64,000 nt of DNA from NCBI RefSeq assembly GCF_014322765.1, contig NZ_JAASTZ010000015.1:31376-95375 (forward strand). Direction: 5' to 3'. This document shows positions 14,907 through 23,805 of the stretch, piece after piece. The stretch comes from Listeria immobilis (GTDB taxonomy: Bacteria; Bacillota; Bacilli; Lactobacillales; Listeriaceae). The notes beneath the pieces were generated by a model, which made no database searches, was not told where the DNA came from, and worked only from the letters and a program-made list of their open reading frames with translations. Both the position numbers and the translations under genes were made by a program. Numbering within the stretch: the first letter of the stretch is position 1; the number at the start of each line of letters is the position of its first letter.

Positions 14907-16481
14907 ATGAAGAAATTTTTATTAGTGGCAGTTATCTCAGTTTTTGCTTTGGTGCTGACTGCTTGCGGAGGTTCTGGTACTAGCTCAGATAAAGCAAACG
15001 GTTCTGGCAAAGCAACAGATGGCGGATCGATTATTATCGGAGTGGCAGGAGACCCGGAAGTTATCAATCCAAACTATGCCTCTGACCGAGTAACATTAAC
15101 TATTCAACAAGCTGTTTACGCACCACTTTTTTGGGAGGCTGATGGAAAACCAGCGCTTGCGGAAAGCTTAGATATTTCAGATGACAACCTAACTTATACT
15201 GTAAAATTGAAAGATGGTTTAACATGGCACGATGGAAAACCTCTAACTGCAGATGATGTAGTATTTACAGTAGATTCCGTTTTAGATACAAAACAAAACA
15301 GCCCTAATCGTGGGAATTTTGTTTTTGACGATAAACCTGTAAAAGTAGAAGCTGTTGACGATACAACGGTTAAATTTACTTTACCAACTGTTGCTCCAGC
15401 CTTTGAAAATACAATTAAAACTTTCTTCCCTATTCCAAAACATGTTTTTGAAGGGGTAGAAAATATCGAAAAAAGTGATAAAAATAAAAAGCCAATTGGT
15501 TCCGGACCATATAAATTTGTTGAGTATAAAGCAGGCGAATACGTTTCCTTAGAGAGATTCAACGATTACTTTGATGGCAAACCAAAACTAGATAAAGTCA
15601 CTTACCGAATTACCAAAGATCAAAATTCAGCAAACTTAGCACTTCAAAATGGAGAAATCAACTTAAAATCAATCCAACCTTCTGAGCGAAATAAAGTAGA
15701 AAAGGCTAGTGCGGTAAACATTATCACTTATCCTGAAAACCGTTTGAGTTATGCAGTTTTCAATGAAAATCAACCTGCTCTGAAATCAAAAGAACTTCGC
15801 CAAGCGTTATCTTATGCGCTTAATCGTGAAGAAATCATTGAAGCAGCGTATGGTTCGGATGAATATGCCAAACCAGCGTCTTCCTTCCTAACAGAAAACA
15901 CAAAATATTTTACTAATAAAGTAGAAACATATGAGCAAGATATAGCTAAAGCAAAAGAACTAGTAAAAGAAAGTGGTTTTGATACTAGTCAAAAATTAAC
16001 CGTATATTATTTAAATAACAGTAAATCTCAAGAGAGCATTGCGCTTTACCTGCAACAACAGTATAAAGAAATCGGCGTAACGCTTGATTTAAAACCAACC
16101 GATCCAAATGCACTAAGTAATATTACACTTGATCGTAAAAATGCGGACTACTCAATCGCCTTAAATGGTTATATTATGGGGAATGACCCAGATGCATATA
16201 AATCTTTATTCCTAAGTGATGCTCCTTATAACTATGCCAATTATCACAATAAAGCTTTGGATGAACTTTGGGCAAAAGGCGCCGTTACAGCGGATGATAA
16301 AGACCGTCAAGCAGTGTATGAAGACATTCAAAATACAATTGCGGACGATGCGGTAATTTACCCAATTTCATACGACAATGCAGTACTCGCACTTGATAGC
16401 CGTTATGGTGGGCAAAAAGCTGCAACACCGCAACCAGTAACAATGTTCCGTGATCTATCTAAATTATATTTAACGGAATAA
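14907..16481 (+). CDS. Peptide/nickel-type ABC transporter substrate-binding lipoprotein (SBP_bac_5), SAM-riboswitch-controlled
   Basis: This 524-residue lipoprotein (lmo0135-like) belongs to the OppA/DppA family. It has a signal peptide with lipobox LTACGG and the family patterns LTYTVKLKDGLTWHDGKPLTADDV and RQALSYALNREEII. It would bind a peptide or similar ligand at the outer membrane face. The S-box upstream suggests that the ligand relieves methionine starvation. GAGGGGAG lies 10 bp before ATG 14907. A terminator separates it from the two permease genes, so the binding protein should be more abundant. Confidence 0.9.
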   Translation: MKKFLLVAVISVFALVLTACGGSGTSSDKANGSGKATDGGSIIIGVAGDPEVINPNYASDRVTLTIQQAVYAPLFWEADGKPALAESLDISDDNLTYTVKLKDGLTWHDGKPLTADDVVFTVDSVLDTKQNSPNRGNFVFDDKPVKVEAVDDTTVKFTLPTVAPAFENTIKTFFPIPKHVFEGVENIEKSDKNKKPIGSGPYKFVEYKAGEYVSLERFNDYFDGKPKLDKVTYRITKDQNSANLALQNGEINLKSIQPSERNKVEKASAVNIITYPENRLSYAVFNENQPALKSKELRQALSYALNREEIIEAAYGSDEYAKPASSFLTENTKYFTNKVETYEQDIAKAKELVKESGFDTSQKLTVYYLNNSKSQESIALYLQQQYKEIGVTLDLKPTDPNALSNITLDRKNADYSIALNGYIMGNDPDAYKSLFLSDAPYNYANYHNKALDELWAKGAVTADDKDRQAVYEDIQNTIADDAVIYPISYDNAVLALDSRYGGQKAATPQPVTMFRDLSKLYLTE

Positions 16482-16500
16482 TAGCTAAAAAATATTTATA

Positions 16501-16554
16501 AAAAATCTGACCTGCCAAGTTATTTTTGGTAGGTTCAGATTTTTACTTGTCATT
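16501..16554 (+). terminator. Intercistronic terminator between binding protein and permeases
   Basis: A long stem (AAATCTGACCTGCCAA with TTGGTAGGTTCAGATTT, allowing mismatches) with a T-rich tail lies between the stop at 16481 and the permease start. It probably lowers permease expression relative to the binding protein. Confidence 0.75.
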
Positions 16555-16581
16555 TTTTGTGTTTTAGATAGGAGATAAATT

Positions 16582-17532
16582 ATGCTAAAAACAATCACAA
16601 AACGCGTACTGCAAATTATTCCGATGCTATTTATTATCTCAATCATTTCCTTTGCACTTATAAAATTAGCACCCGGGGATCCGGTAAATTCATTTGTTAC
16701 GCCAGATATGAATCCCGATGATGTAGAGCGAATTCGACAAAGTTTAGGGCTTGATCAGCCGATTTATATGCAGTACTTTATTTGGCTAGGGAATTTGTTG
16801 CAAGGGAATTTAGGTTATTCAATTATTAATAGCCAACCAGTTTTACAACAAATTTTAGAGCGAATTCCAGCGACACTTGGTTTAGTAGGAACTTCCCTTA
16901 TTTTGACGCTGATATTGTCAATTCCGCTTGGATTAGTGGCGGCGAATTATGAAAACACTTGGATTGATAAAGTACTAAATGGAATTTCATATATTGGGAT
17001 TTCGATTCCGATTTTTTGGTTTGGGATGATTTTAATTGATATGTTTTCAATTCAATTAGGGTGGCTTCCGAGTCTAGGAATGCGAACGATTGGGGTGGAT
17101 TCATTTTGGGATATGGCGGAACATGCGATTTTACCAGTCATTACGCTGACTTTCCAAGGATGTGCGGCCTATTACCGCTATGTTCGGTCCAATACGATTA
17201 ACCAATTAAAAGAAGAGTATGTATTATTTGGTTATGCAAAAGGGCTTTCTAAAGTACAAGTAATGGGACATCATGTCTTAAAAAATTCCTTGCTTCCAGT
17301 TATAACTTTGCTCGGAATGTCGCTACCTCAAGTAATCACAGGAGCGTTTATTACTGAGAGCATCTTTTCGTGGCCGGGAATGGGATCGCTTGGCATTAAT
17401 GCGATTTTCCAATTAGACTATCCGGTTATTATGGCAATTACACTTTTTTCAGCACTTTTATTAATTATTGGAAATTTGTTAGCTGATTTAGCTTATATGA
17501 TTGTTGATCCGCGGATTAGGGAAATGGGGTGA
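16582..17532 (+). CDS. ABC transporter permease (DppB/OppB type)
   Basis: This 316-residue inner-membrane protein (lmo0136-like) has about six transmembrane segments. It shows the N-terminal signature FALIKLAPGDPVNSFVTPDM and the EAA-loop EYVLFGYAKGLSKVQVMGHHVLKNSLLP, which contacts the ATPase. It forms the translocation pore with the next gene's product. AGGAGAT lies before ATG 16582. No ATPase gene follows, so it must use OppD/OppF-type subunits encoded elsewhere. Confidence 0.9.
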   Translation: MLKTITKRVLQIIPMLFIISIISFALIKLAPGDPVNSFVTPDMNPDDVERIRQSLGLDQPIYMQYFIWLGNLLQGNLGYSIINSQPVLQQILERIPATLGLVGTSLILTLILSIPLGLVAANYENTWIDKVLNGISYIGISIPIFWFGMILIDMFSIQLGWLPSLGMRTIGVDSFWDMAEHAILPVITLTFQGCAAYYRYVRSNTINQLKEEYVLFGYAKGLSKVQVMGHHVLKNSLLPVITLLGMSLPQVITGAFITESIFSWPGMGSLGINAIFQLDYPVIMAITLFSALLLIIGNLLADLAYMIVDPRIREMG

Positions 17533-17539
17533 GGAATGC

Positions 17540-18436
17540 ATGATGCGATTAGACTTTTCGAAAAAAACAATGCAGGAATTTGAGCGAGATGCGGAAGTGG
17601 TTCATGCTACGAGAGAACGAACTTTTTGGCGTTATATGTTATCCGACCGCCGCGCTATTTTTGCAACAGGAGTATTGATTTTTATTACCGTTGCTTGTGT
17701 TTTTGCGTTCCTGTCGCCTTATGACCCTAATGCACTTTCGATTCAAGATAAACTAATGCCACCAAACGCATCGCACTGGTTTGGAACGGATGATCATGGG
17801 AGAGATTACTTAACACGTGTTTTATATGGTGGTCGTATTTCTCTTTTAGTTGGTGTGTTTGCGATGATGATTGCGATTGTTGTTGGGACATTTGCTGGAA
17901 CAATAAGTGGTTATTTTGGTGGATTTGTTGATAACATGGTGATGCGTTTCTTAGATATTTTTATGTCGATTCCATCATTTTTCTTATTAATGATTTTAAA
18001 TGCTTACTTAAAACCAGGGATTTCCAATATTATTATTATTATAGGTTTGTTGTCTTGGATGGAAGTAGCGCGGATTGTTCGAGCGGAAACACTAACTCTA
18101 AAAGAGCGAGAGTTCATTTTGTATTCGAAGTCAGCGGGTGGCGGATTTTTCCATATTATGTTTAAGCATATTATTCCAAATGCCATGCCATCAATAGTTG
18201 TAGCTGCATCTCTAAATGTAGCGACAGCAATTTTAACCGAGTCGGCGCTAAGTTTTCTAGGGCTTGGCGTGCAACAACCAAACGCTTCATGGGGAAGCAT
18301 GCTGAACAATGCGCAAGGTTATGTTGGAGAAGCCAGTTATTTGGCACTTTTCCCAGGTTTATTAATATTAATGACGATACTTTCGTTTAATGTGCTGGGT
18401 GATGTACTTAGAAAAGGGTTATCGCGTAGATATTAA
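17540..18436 (+). CDS. ABC transporter permease (DppC/OppC type)
   Basis: This 298-residue permease (lmo0137-like) has an N-terminal cytoplasmic tail, the OppC-type sequence SPYDPNALSIQDKLMPPNASH with WFGTDDHGRDYLTRVLYGGR, and the EAA loop REFILYSKSAGGGFFHIMFKHIIPN. It pairs with the upstream DppB-like protein. ATG 17540 (or 17543) follows GAGG at 17531-17534; an open frame back to 17501 overlaps the previous gene and is unlikely. A strong terminator follows. Confidence 0.9.
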   Translation: MMRLDFSKKTMQEFERDAEVVHATRERTFWRYMLSDRRAIFATGVLIFITVACVFAFLSPYDPNALSIQDKLMPPNASHWFGTDDHGRDYLTRVLYGGRISLLVGVFAMMIAIVVGTFAGTISGYFGGFVDNMVMRFLDIFMSIPSFFLLMILNAYLKPGISNIIIIIGLLSWMEVARIVRAETLTLKEREFILYSKSAGGGFFHIMFKHIIPNAMPSIVVAASLNVATAILTESALSFLGLGVQQPNASWGSMLNNAQGYVGEASYLALFPGLLILMTILSFNVLGDVLRKGLSRRY

Positions 18437-18452
18437 AAGATTTGTAAAATGG

Positions 18453-18498
18453 AATAAGGTCTCTATCCTAGTTGCTGGATGGAGACCTTATTTCTTTT
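18453..18498 (+). terminator. Terminator after the permease pair
   Basis: AATAAGGTCTC pairs with GAGACCTTATT, with an inner TATCC/GGATG part and a T-rich tail. Confidence 0.88.
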
Positions 18499-18547
18499 AC
18501 TATTTCATGTGAAAGCGAGTTGTTGTGTTAAATTTTAGCTTGCTCTA

Positions 18548-20203
18548 CTATTTTTTCACTTCAATAAACTTATAACTATAAGGTGAGCCAAAAGCATGTT
18601 TTTGCACACCTGTAATATCGGTTCGTTGCAGTACTGCAGTTTGATGTTGGTAAAGAGGTAAAATCGCTGCATCGTCATCTAGTAAGACTTTTTCAGAAGC
18701 GACAAATGCATTCCAACGTTCTTCTGGTTTTGTTGCAAGTGTTGTGTCAGTTGATTTAACTAGTTTATCATATTCGGGGCTGTTATAGCTCATATGGTTA
18801 TTAAAGTAATCTGATAAGAATAGGCTACTGTATGTCCAAGGATCTTTGAAATCAGGCATCCAAGCAGCAAGTGATAAATCATAGTTACCATCAGAAGTCA
18901 GCTGTGTTGCGCTTTTCGATGGCATATTTTTCACTTTAATAGTCACACCTGGTAAATTATCTTCAAACTGTGCTTTTAAATAAGCGAAAACAGTTTTAGT
19001 AGTTTCTTGGTCATCGCCAAGCAGTTCAATGGTCACTTTGTCCGTACCAAGTTCTTTTTGCGCTTGTTTCCAATATTTTAATGCTTCATCTTTGTTATAA
19101 ACTAAATGGTCTCCACTATCTGTTCGGAAATCTGCACCCGTTGTTGGATTTTGAACAAAATCTTTTGGAAGCAGGCCGTTTGCTGGGAAAGACCCATCGC
19201 CTAAAATGCGGTCTGTTAACTGTTTTTTATCAACAGACAAGTTAAGCGCATGACGTAAAGAATTATTAGCAAGTGGTGTCGCTTTTCCGTCACGTTTTTG
19301 GTTCATACGCAAATAACTTATTAACGCGTCTTTTTCAGTTAGGAAATCTTTTTTATCTTTATATTGTTTGGCGAATTCACCCGAAAGTGGCGCACGGTCA
19401 GCCTCGTTAGTGTTATAAAGATTGACACCGGCATTAATATCTTTTGCTACTTGAACATCAATTTCGTCTACCTTCACATTATCTTTATCCCAGTAGGTAT
19501 CGTTTTTAGCGTAAGTCCATTTATTGGTAATATTTCCGCCCCAATCTTTCATTACAAAAGGACCATTGTACAAAGTATGCTCACTATCTGTACCATATTT
19601 ATCGCCTTGTTCCTTCACATAACTTTCCTTTTGTGGGAAAAATGTTTCAAAAGAAAGCAGTGAAATGAAGTATGGAACAGGTTTTTTTAATGTAATTTCA
19701 AGAGTCGTTGGATCAGTTGCGACAACCCCAAGATCAGTTACAGGTAATTTGCCTTCATTGATTTCTGTTGCATTTTTAATAGAATCTTTAAATAGCGCTG
19801 AGTAGCCTGGCGCTGTTTTAGGGTCCACAGCACGTCGCCAAGCAAAGACAAAATCATCGGCAGTTACTTGTGACCCATCAGACCATTTAGCATTTTCTTT
19901 TAATTTAATAGTATATTTCGTTTGGTCGGCGCTGATTTTGGGCATTCCATCAGCAACCCCAGGAACAAAGTTATCTTTTTGATCGAGTGTATATAAGCCT
20001 TCAAAGACCTGGTTTTGCGCGGTGAAACTTGCAAAATCTTCTTCCGACGTTGTATTTAAAGTCAGTAATTCACTGGTTTCAAGAAATTTAATTTTGTCCG
20101 GGGAAGTTTTTTCAGCCGACTTATTAGAGTCATTTCCGCAGGCTGTTAGTAAAAGTATGGTCAAAATGGCAATAATAGGCAGTGCTTTTTTAAAATGGTG
20201 CAT
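18548..20203 (-). CDS. Orphan OppA-like peptide-binding lipoprotein
   Basis: This 551-residue lipoprotein (lmo0152-like) has a lipobox (LLLTACGN) and the OppA pattern YTIKLKENAKWSDGSQVTADDF with DFVFAWRRAVDP, typical of Gram-positive oligopeptide-binding proteins. Several OppA paralogues usually share one OppBCDF transporter. The start is ATG 20203 after GGGGAG; a frame to 20299 has no ribosome site and includes the promoter. It stands alone, divergent from the zinc operon. It is close in type to the binding protein at 30037. Confidence 0.9.
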   Translation of the reverse strand: MHHFKKALPIIAILTILLLTACGNDSNKSAEKTSPDKIKFLETSELLTLNTTSEEDFASFTAQNQVFEGLYTLDQKDNFVPGVADGMPKISADQTKYTIKLKENAKWSDGSQVTADDFVFAWRRAVDPKTAPGYSALFKDSIKNATEINEGKLPVTDLGVVATDPTTLEITLKKPVPYFISLLSFETFFPQKESYVKEQGDKYGTDSEHTLYNGPFVMKDWGGNITNKWTYAKNDTYWDKDNVKVDEIDVQVAKDINAGVNLYNTNEADRAPLSGEFAKQYKDKKDFLTEKDALISYLRMNQKRDGKATPLANNSLRHALNLSVDKKQLTDRILGDGSFPANGLLPKDFVQNPTTGADFRTDSGDHLVYNKDEALKYWKQAQKELGTDKVTIELLGDDQETTKTVFAYLKAQFEDNLPGVTIKVKNMPSKSATQLTSDGNYDLSLAAWMPDFKDPWTYSSLFLSDYFNNHMSYNSPEYDKLVKSTDTTLATKPEERWNAFVASEKVLLDDDAAILPLYQHQTAVLQRTDITGVQKHAFGSPYSYKFIEVKK

Positions 20204-20237
20204 AATTTTCTCCCCTTTTATATGAGTATTTAAGGTT

Positions 20238-20266
20238 ATTATAAGTATTCCGATAAGATAAGTCAA
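20238..20266 (-). promoter_or_regulatory. Sigma-A promoter of the orphan OppA-like gene
   Basis: On the minus strand TTGACT (20261-20266), a 17-bp spacer and TATAAT (20238-20243) form a near-consensus promoter about 35 bp before the start codon. Confidence 0.75.
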
Positions 20267-20291
20267 ATTAATGATTTGCAAAAGAAGTGCT

Positions 20292-20320
20292 TGACGCATA
20301 AAAAATCAAATGGTAAGATA
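20292..20320 (+). promoter_or_regulatory. Sigma-A promoter of the zinc operon
   Basis: TTGACG (20292-20297), a 17-bp spacer and TAAGAT (20315-20320) form a good promoter. The two candidate Zur boxes lie directly downstream, so repression would block initiation or early elongation. Confidence 0.65.
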
Positions 20321-20330
20321 TTTCTTGCAA

Positions 20331-20352
20331 ATAAGAATGATTACGTTTTACG
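20331..20352 (+). promoter_or_regulatory. Candidate distal Zur box
   Basis: In reverse complement the site reads TAAAACGTAATCATTCTTAT, near the B. subtilis-type Zur consensus TAAATCGTAATNATTACGAT. It repeats the better box at 20391 and covers the predicted transcription start region. Confidence 0.5.
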
Positions 20353-20390
20353 CCGATCGACAATCAACCACCTAGAATAGTTATGCGGTA

Positions 20391-20413
20391 TAAATCGTAA
20401 TCATTACGAATAG
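20391..20413 (+). promoter_or_regulatory. Zur box of the zinc operon
   Basis: TAAATCGTAATCATTACGAA is a close match to the Gram-positive Zur operator (TAAATCGTAATNATTACGAT), with the central GTAATNATTAC dyad intact. It ends 13 bp before the start codon at 20426. Zur with zinc bound would shut down the operon. Confidence 0.85.
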
Positions 20414-20425
20414 AGGGGGAATAGT

Positions 20426-21379
20426 ATGAAAAAATGGTCGTTTTTATTTAGTATTATAGCGTGTGTGTTGCTTTTAGCTAGTTGTGGAACGAGTAATGAA
20501 GGGGTAAATGAAGCTAAGGATGAACAACTAAAAATAGTAACAACTTTTTATCCAATGTATGATTTTACCAAAAATGTAGCGGGTGAAAATGCTTCAATTG
20601 AAATGTTAATTGATGCTGGCACAGAGCCACATGATTATGAGCCAAGTGCTAAAGATATTGCCAGCATAGAAACAGCGGATGTATTTATATACAATAGTGC
20701 GGATATGGAAACATGGGTACCAAGCGTTTTGAAAAGTTTAGATTCTAAAAAGTTGACAGTCATAGATGCAAGTAAAGGAATTCAGCTAGTAGAAGGAATA
20801 GAAGAAGGCGAGGAGCATGAAGGTCATGAGCACGACGGAGAAGCGGCACATCACCATGAACATGATCCGCACGTTTGGTTAAGTCCAGTCCTAGCACAAG
20901 CAGAAGTTATCAATATCCAAAAAGGGTTAGCAAAAGCAGACAAGTCGAGTGCACCTACATATGAAGCCAATGCAGAAAAATATATAGATAAATTGAAAGC
21001 CTTAGATAATGAATATAAAACTGCTTTTAAAGGAGCAAAACAGCGAGATTTCGTAACACAACATGCTGCTTTCCAATATTTAGCTGCAGAATATGGTTTA
21101 CATCAAGTGGCAGTTGCTGGGTTAGCACCGGATCAAGAGCCAAGTCCAGCGCGTTTGGCAAAATTACAAGAGTATATAGAAGCCAATCATATACAAACGA
21201 TTTACTTTGAAGAAATTGCTTCTCCAAAAGTAGCGAAAACACTTGCAAATGAAACAGGCGCAAACTTGGAAGTACTAAGCCCGATTGAAGGATTAACAGC
21301 AGAACAACAAGAAAAAGGAATGGACTACATCTCTTACATGCAGCAAAATCTAAAAGCTTTGCAAAAAACAATTAAATAG
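20426..21379 (+). CDS. zinA: Zinc-binding lipoprotein of a ZnuA/AdcA-type ABC importer
   Basis: This 317-residue lipoprotein (lmo0153-like) has a lipobox (LLLASCGT) and the cluster-9 binding-protein fold. Visible zinc ligands include TEPHDYEPS, a His/Glu/Asp-rich loop at about residues 127-150 (EEHEGHEHDGEAAHHHEHD), HPHVW-like HDPHVWLSP, and TQHAAFQYLA. It captures zinc at the outer membrane face. A Zur box lies just upstream and the ATPase and permease genes follow in the same operon. It is the first gene; ATG 20426 follows GAGGGGG. Confidence 0.93.
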   Translation: MKKWSFLFSIIACVLLLASCGTSNEGVNEAKDEQLKIVTTFYPMYDFTKNVAGENASIEMLIDAGTEPHDYEPSAKDIASIETADVFIYNSADMETWVPSVLKSLDSKKLTVIDASKGIQLVEGIEEGEEHEGHEHDGEAAHHHEHDPHVWLSPVLAQAEVINIQKGLAKADKSSAPTYEANAEKYIDKLKALDNEYKTAFKGAKQRDFVTQHAAFQYLAAEYGLHQVAVAGLAPDQEPSPARLAKLQEYIEANHIQTIYFEEIASPKVAKTLANETGANLEVLSPIEGLTAEQQEKGMDYISYMQQNLKALQKTIK

Positions 21380-21391
21380 GGAAGCGATAAA

Positions 21392-22096
21392 ATGTCATAT
21401 ATTAATGTAAATAAGGTTCGTTTTAAATATGAAACGGAACCAGTTCTTGAAAATATTTCTTTTGAAGTGAATGCGGGAGAATTTATTATTCTAACTGGGG
21501 AAAACGGAGCAGCTAAATCAACACTGCTCCGTATTATTTTGGGAATTTTAAAGCCAGATCAAGGTTCGATTTTATTTGCTAAAAAGAATGTCGATGGTGG
21601 AAAACTATTAACAGGGTATGTTCCGCAACAAATAGCTTCATTTAATGCAGGTTTTCCAAGTACAGTCATTGAATTGGTGAGGTCAGGTCGTTTTCCAAAT
21701 GGAAAGTGGTTTAAACATCTTTCAAAAAAAGACCATGAACATGTTGAAAAAGCACTGAATTCTGTAGAAATGTGGGATTTTAGGAATAAACGAATAGGTG
21801 AATTATCTGGTGGGCAAAAACAGCGAATTTGTTTAGCGAGAATGTTTGCGATGGATCCGGATTTGCTAATTCTAGACGAACCTCAAACCGCGATGGATAA
21901 AAATAGCAAAATTCGATTTTATGAGTTATTGCGACATGAGGCGAGAGTGCATCAAAAAGCAATTTTAATGGTAACACATGATAGTGAAGAATTAGAAGGA
22001 TACGCGGATAAGCACATTCGGCTTGTAAGAAGGGAGGATGTTTCATGGAAATGTTTTTCTATGGATTTATGCAAAGAGCCTTCGAAGCATCCATGA
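21392..22096 (+). CDS. zinC: Zinc ABC transporter ATPase
   Basis: This 234-residue ATPase (lmo0154-like) energises zinc import. It has Walker A GENGAAKST at residues 36-44, the Q-loop VPQQ, signature LSGGQKQR, Walker B LLILDEPQTAMD and the H-loop THDSEE. The Walker A sequence has Ala41 where the usual motif has Gly. The C-terminal end overlaps the permease start by 52 bp. A weak site (GGGAAG) precedes ATG 21392. Symbol use varies in Listeria (zinC/zurA), so I am sure of the role rather than the name. Confidence 0.92.
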   Translation: MSYINVNKVRFKYETEPVLENISFEVNAGEFIILTGENGAAKSTLLRIILGILKPDQGSILFAKKNVDGGKLLTGYVPQQIASFNAGFPSTVIELVRSGRFPNGKWFKHLSKKDHEHVEKALNSVEMWDFRNKRIGELSGGQKQRICLARMFAMDPDLLILDEPQTAMDKNSKIRFYELLRHEARVHQKAILMVTHDSEELEGYADKHIRLVRREDVSWKCFSMDLCKEPSKHP

Positions 22097-22851
22097 TTAT
22101 TGCGGTTATTGCGCCGCTTTTAGGGATATTTTTAATTATTCGCAGGCAGTCCCTTATGGCGGACACACTTTCGCATGTATCGCTTGCAGGAGTGGCGTTT
22201 GGCCTAGTTTTAAATGTGAATCCTAATGTGACGACTTTAATTGTAGTGGTTATTGCAGCGCTTGGAATTGAATATTTGCGCGGAGTTTATTCAACTTATT
22301 CAGAATTATCGATTGCGATACTGATGGCGGGAGGTCTTGCAGCTGCACTAGTTTTAATGAGTTTAGACCAAGGAGGAATTACAACAAGTGTACAACAGTA
22401 CTTATTTGGTTCCATCGTAACGATAAGTAAGGCACAAGTACAAATATTACTCATCTTAGGAATAGCAATTATTATTTTATTTCTCGCATTTAAACGTTTT
22501 ATGTTTGTGCTTACATTTAGTGAGGATGTTGCAATCTCTGAAGGAGTACCAGTTCGTTTAATTTCATTATTATTTAGTGTAGTGACTGGGGTTGCAATTG
22601 CTTTTATTATGCCGATAGCGGGTGCGTTACTTGTATCAGCACTTATAATACTACCTGCTGCAATTGGGATGCGTATATCTAAAGGTTTTTTTATGTGTGT
22701 CATTAGCGCTATTTTTATTGGCATGCTAGGAATGTTTTTTGGACTTGTATCCTCGTATCAATTTGGAACCCCGCCAGGTGCAACGATTACATTAATGTTT
22801 ATTTTAATTTTTATTGTTGTCACAATTGGTCTAAAGGTAGCAAGAAAATAA
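22045..22851 (+). CDS. zinB: Zinc ABC transporter permease
   Basis: This 268-residue ABC-3 family membrane protein (lmo0155-like) has about eight transmembrane segments. Family signatures include RRQSLMADTLSHVSLAGVAFG and the later AISEGVPVRL-to-GALLVSALIILPAA region. It forms the zinc pore with the ATPase. ATG 22045 lies inside the end of the ATPase gene after AAGGGAGG, so translation is probably coupled. Its stop is 4 bp from the converging regulator gene's end. Confidence 0.92.
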   Translation: MEMFFYGFMQRAFEASMIIAVIAPLLGIFLIIRRQSLMADTLSHVSLAGVAFGLVLNVNPNVTTLIVVVIAALGIEYLRGVYSTYSELSIAILMAGGLAAALVLMSLDQGGITTSVQQYLFGSIVTISKAQVQILLILGIAIIILFLAFKRFMFVLTFSEDVAISEGVPVRLISLLFSVVTGVAIAFIMPIAGALLVSALIILPAAIGMRISKGFFMCVISAIFIGMLGMFFGLVSSYQFGTPPGATITLMFILIFIVVTIGLKVARK

Positions 22852-22871
22852 CGCGTTACCAGCTTTCTTGA
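22841..22871. terminator. Weak hairpin between converging genes
   Basis: CAAGAAA and TTTCTTG can pair across the 4-bp junction of the zinc permease and the Crp-like gene, with the palindrome TAACGCGTTA at its centre. No clear T-run follows on either strand, so its terminator function is uncertain. Confidence 0.3.
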
Positions 22872-23536
22872 AATTCCTTAACACGAGTATTTAATTCTTC
22901 ACTTGTAATAATCCAATTTTTATTTTGTTTTTCGATTGTTTTAGCTGCTTTTAAATCCGTTAAATCTTTGTAAAAACAGCTTTTGGATAGGTTGCTATAG
23001 GAAAGAAGATAACTCGTTTTAATTTCTTGAGGGAGAATAACTTTGTTGTCATTAATTGGTGTGCCATGAAGAAGTGCCATGTTGTTAAAAGCAACTATAA
23101 GTTTATTCGATGCGGAACAGTTAGCTACTATACTTTTGAGGTAAGCGTGGGTGGCTTGATTCTTCATAATGAAAAATTGAAAACCAAAATTTTCTGGAAA
23201 CATGGATAGAAAGTAAATGATATTTTCCTTAGAATATTGGTATAAGGTACATTTTGATAGAGTTTTGAAGGTAAACTTATTGGATGAATCATCAAGTAAG
23301 GTTAAATAATTTAAAAATGAACCCCCGCTTTGAATGGAATAAATTTTTGAATGAGAAGTAGGATCAATTGAAAACACAGAAACATAACCTTCTACAATAA
23401 GATAAATATACTTATTTACGTCAGCTTTTTGTGTTAGTAAGCTGGCGTTTTTGGGTATTTCGATTTCTTTATATTCAATCTTACCTTCCTTAGAAAGCCT
23501 AATAAATTCTTGATAATTGTATAGGTTTTTTGTCAT
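22856..23536 (-). CDS. Crp/Fnr-family (PrfA-like) transcription regulator
   Basis: This 226-residue regulator has an N-terminal cyclic-nucleotide-binding-fold domain (about 15-130: LLTQKADVNKYIYLIVEGYV and the CTLYQYSKENIIYFLSMFPE end). A C-terminal winged-helix domain follows (SYLLSYSNLSKSCFYKDLTD). Listeria encodes many such proteins; PrfA is the known one, but this is a separate family member with an unknown effector. The start is ATG 23536 after GGAGG. A likely extended -10 promoter (TGGTATAAT on the minus strand, 23572-23580) lies upstream. No target is implied by the neighbours. Confidence 0.85.
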   Translation of the reverse strand: MTKNLYNYQEFIRLSKEGKIEYKEIEIPKNASLLTQKADVNKYIYLIVEGYVSVFSIDPTSHSKIYSIQSGGSFLNYLTLLDDSSNKFTFKTLSKCTLYQYSKENIIYFLSMFPENFGFQFFIMKNQATHAYLKSIVANCSASNKLIVAFNNMALLHGTPINDNKVILPQEIKTSYLLSYSNLSKSCFYKDLTDLKAAKTIEKQNKNWIITSEELNTRVKEFQESW

Positions 23537-23768
23537 GTTATGCTCCTCCATTTTTCATCTCAACACATATTATTATACCAGAAAGAACAAATTATAAATT
23601 CTTAGCGTACTATTTTTTAGTAAGATGTTTCTAAAATGTGAATAAACTGTGTCTCCTAAAGGTGGAAAAGAGGGACATGGCTTCGTTTAGTTAGAAATGA
23701 GTGAGCGATTCACAAGGAAAAGTGTGTTTTTAAAGGAACAATAAAAAGTGTAACGAACACCAGTTCTG

Positions 23769-23777
23769 TGATATAAT
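23769..23777 (+). promoter_or_regulatory. Extended -10 promoter of the nuclease-helicase gene
   Basis: TGATATAAT forms an extended -10 element 28 bp before the start codon. No good -35 box lies 17 bp upstream, which suits an extended -10 promoter. The 270-bp gap (23537-23805) holds no other gene that I see. Confidence 0.5.
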
Positions 23778-23805
23778 TCAAAAGAATGATGAAGGAGGAT
23801 TTTTG

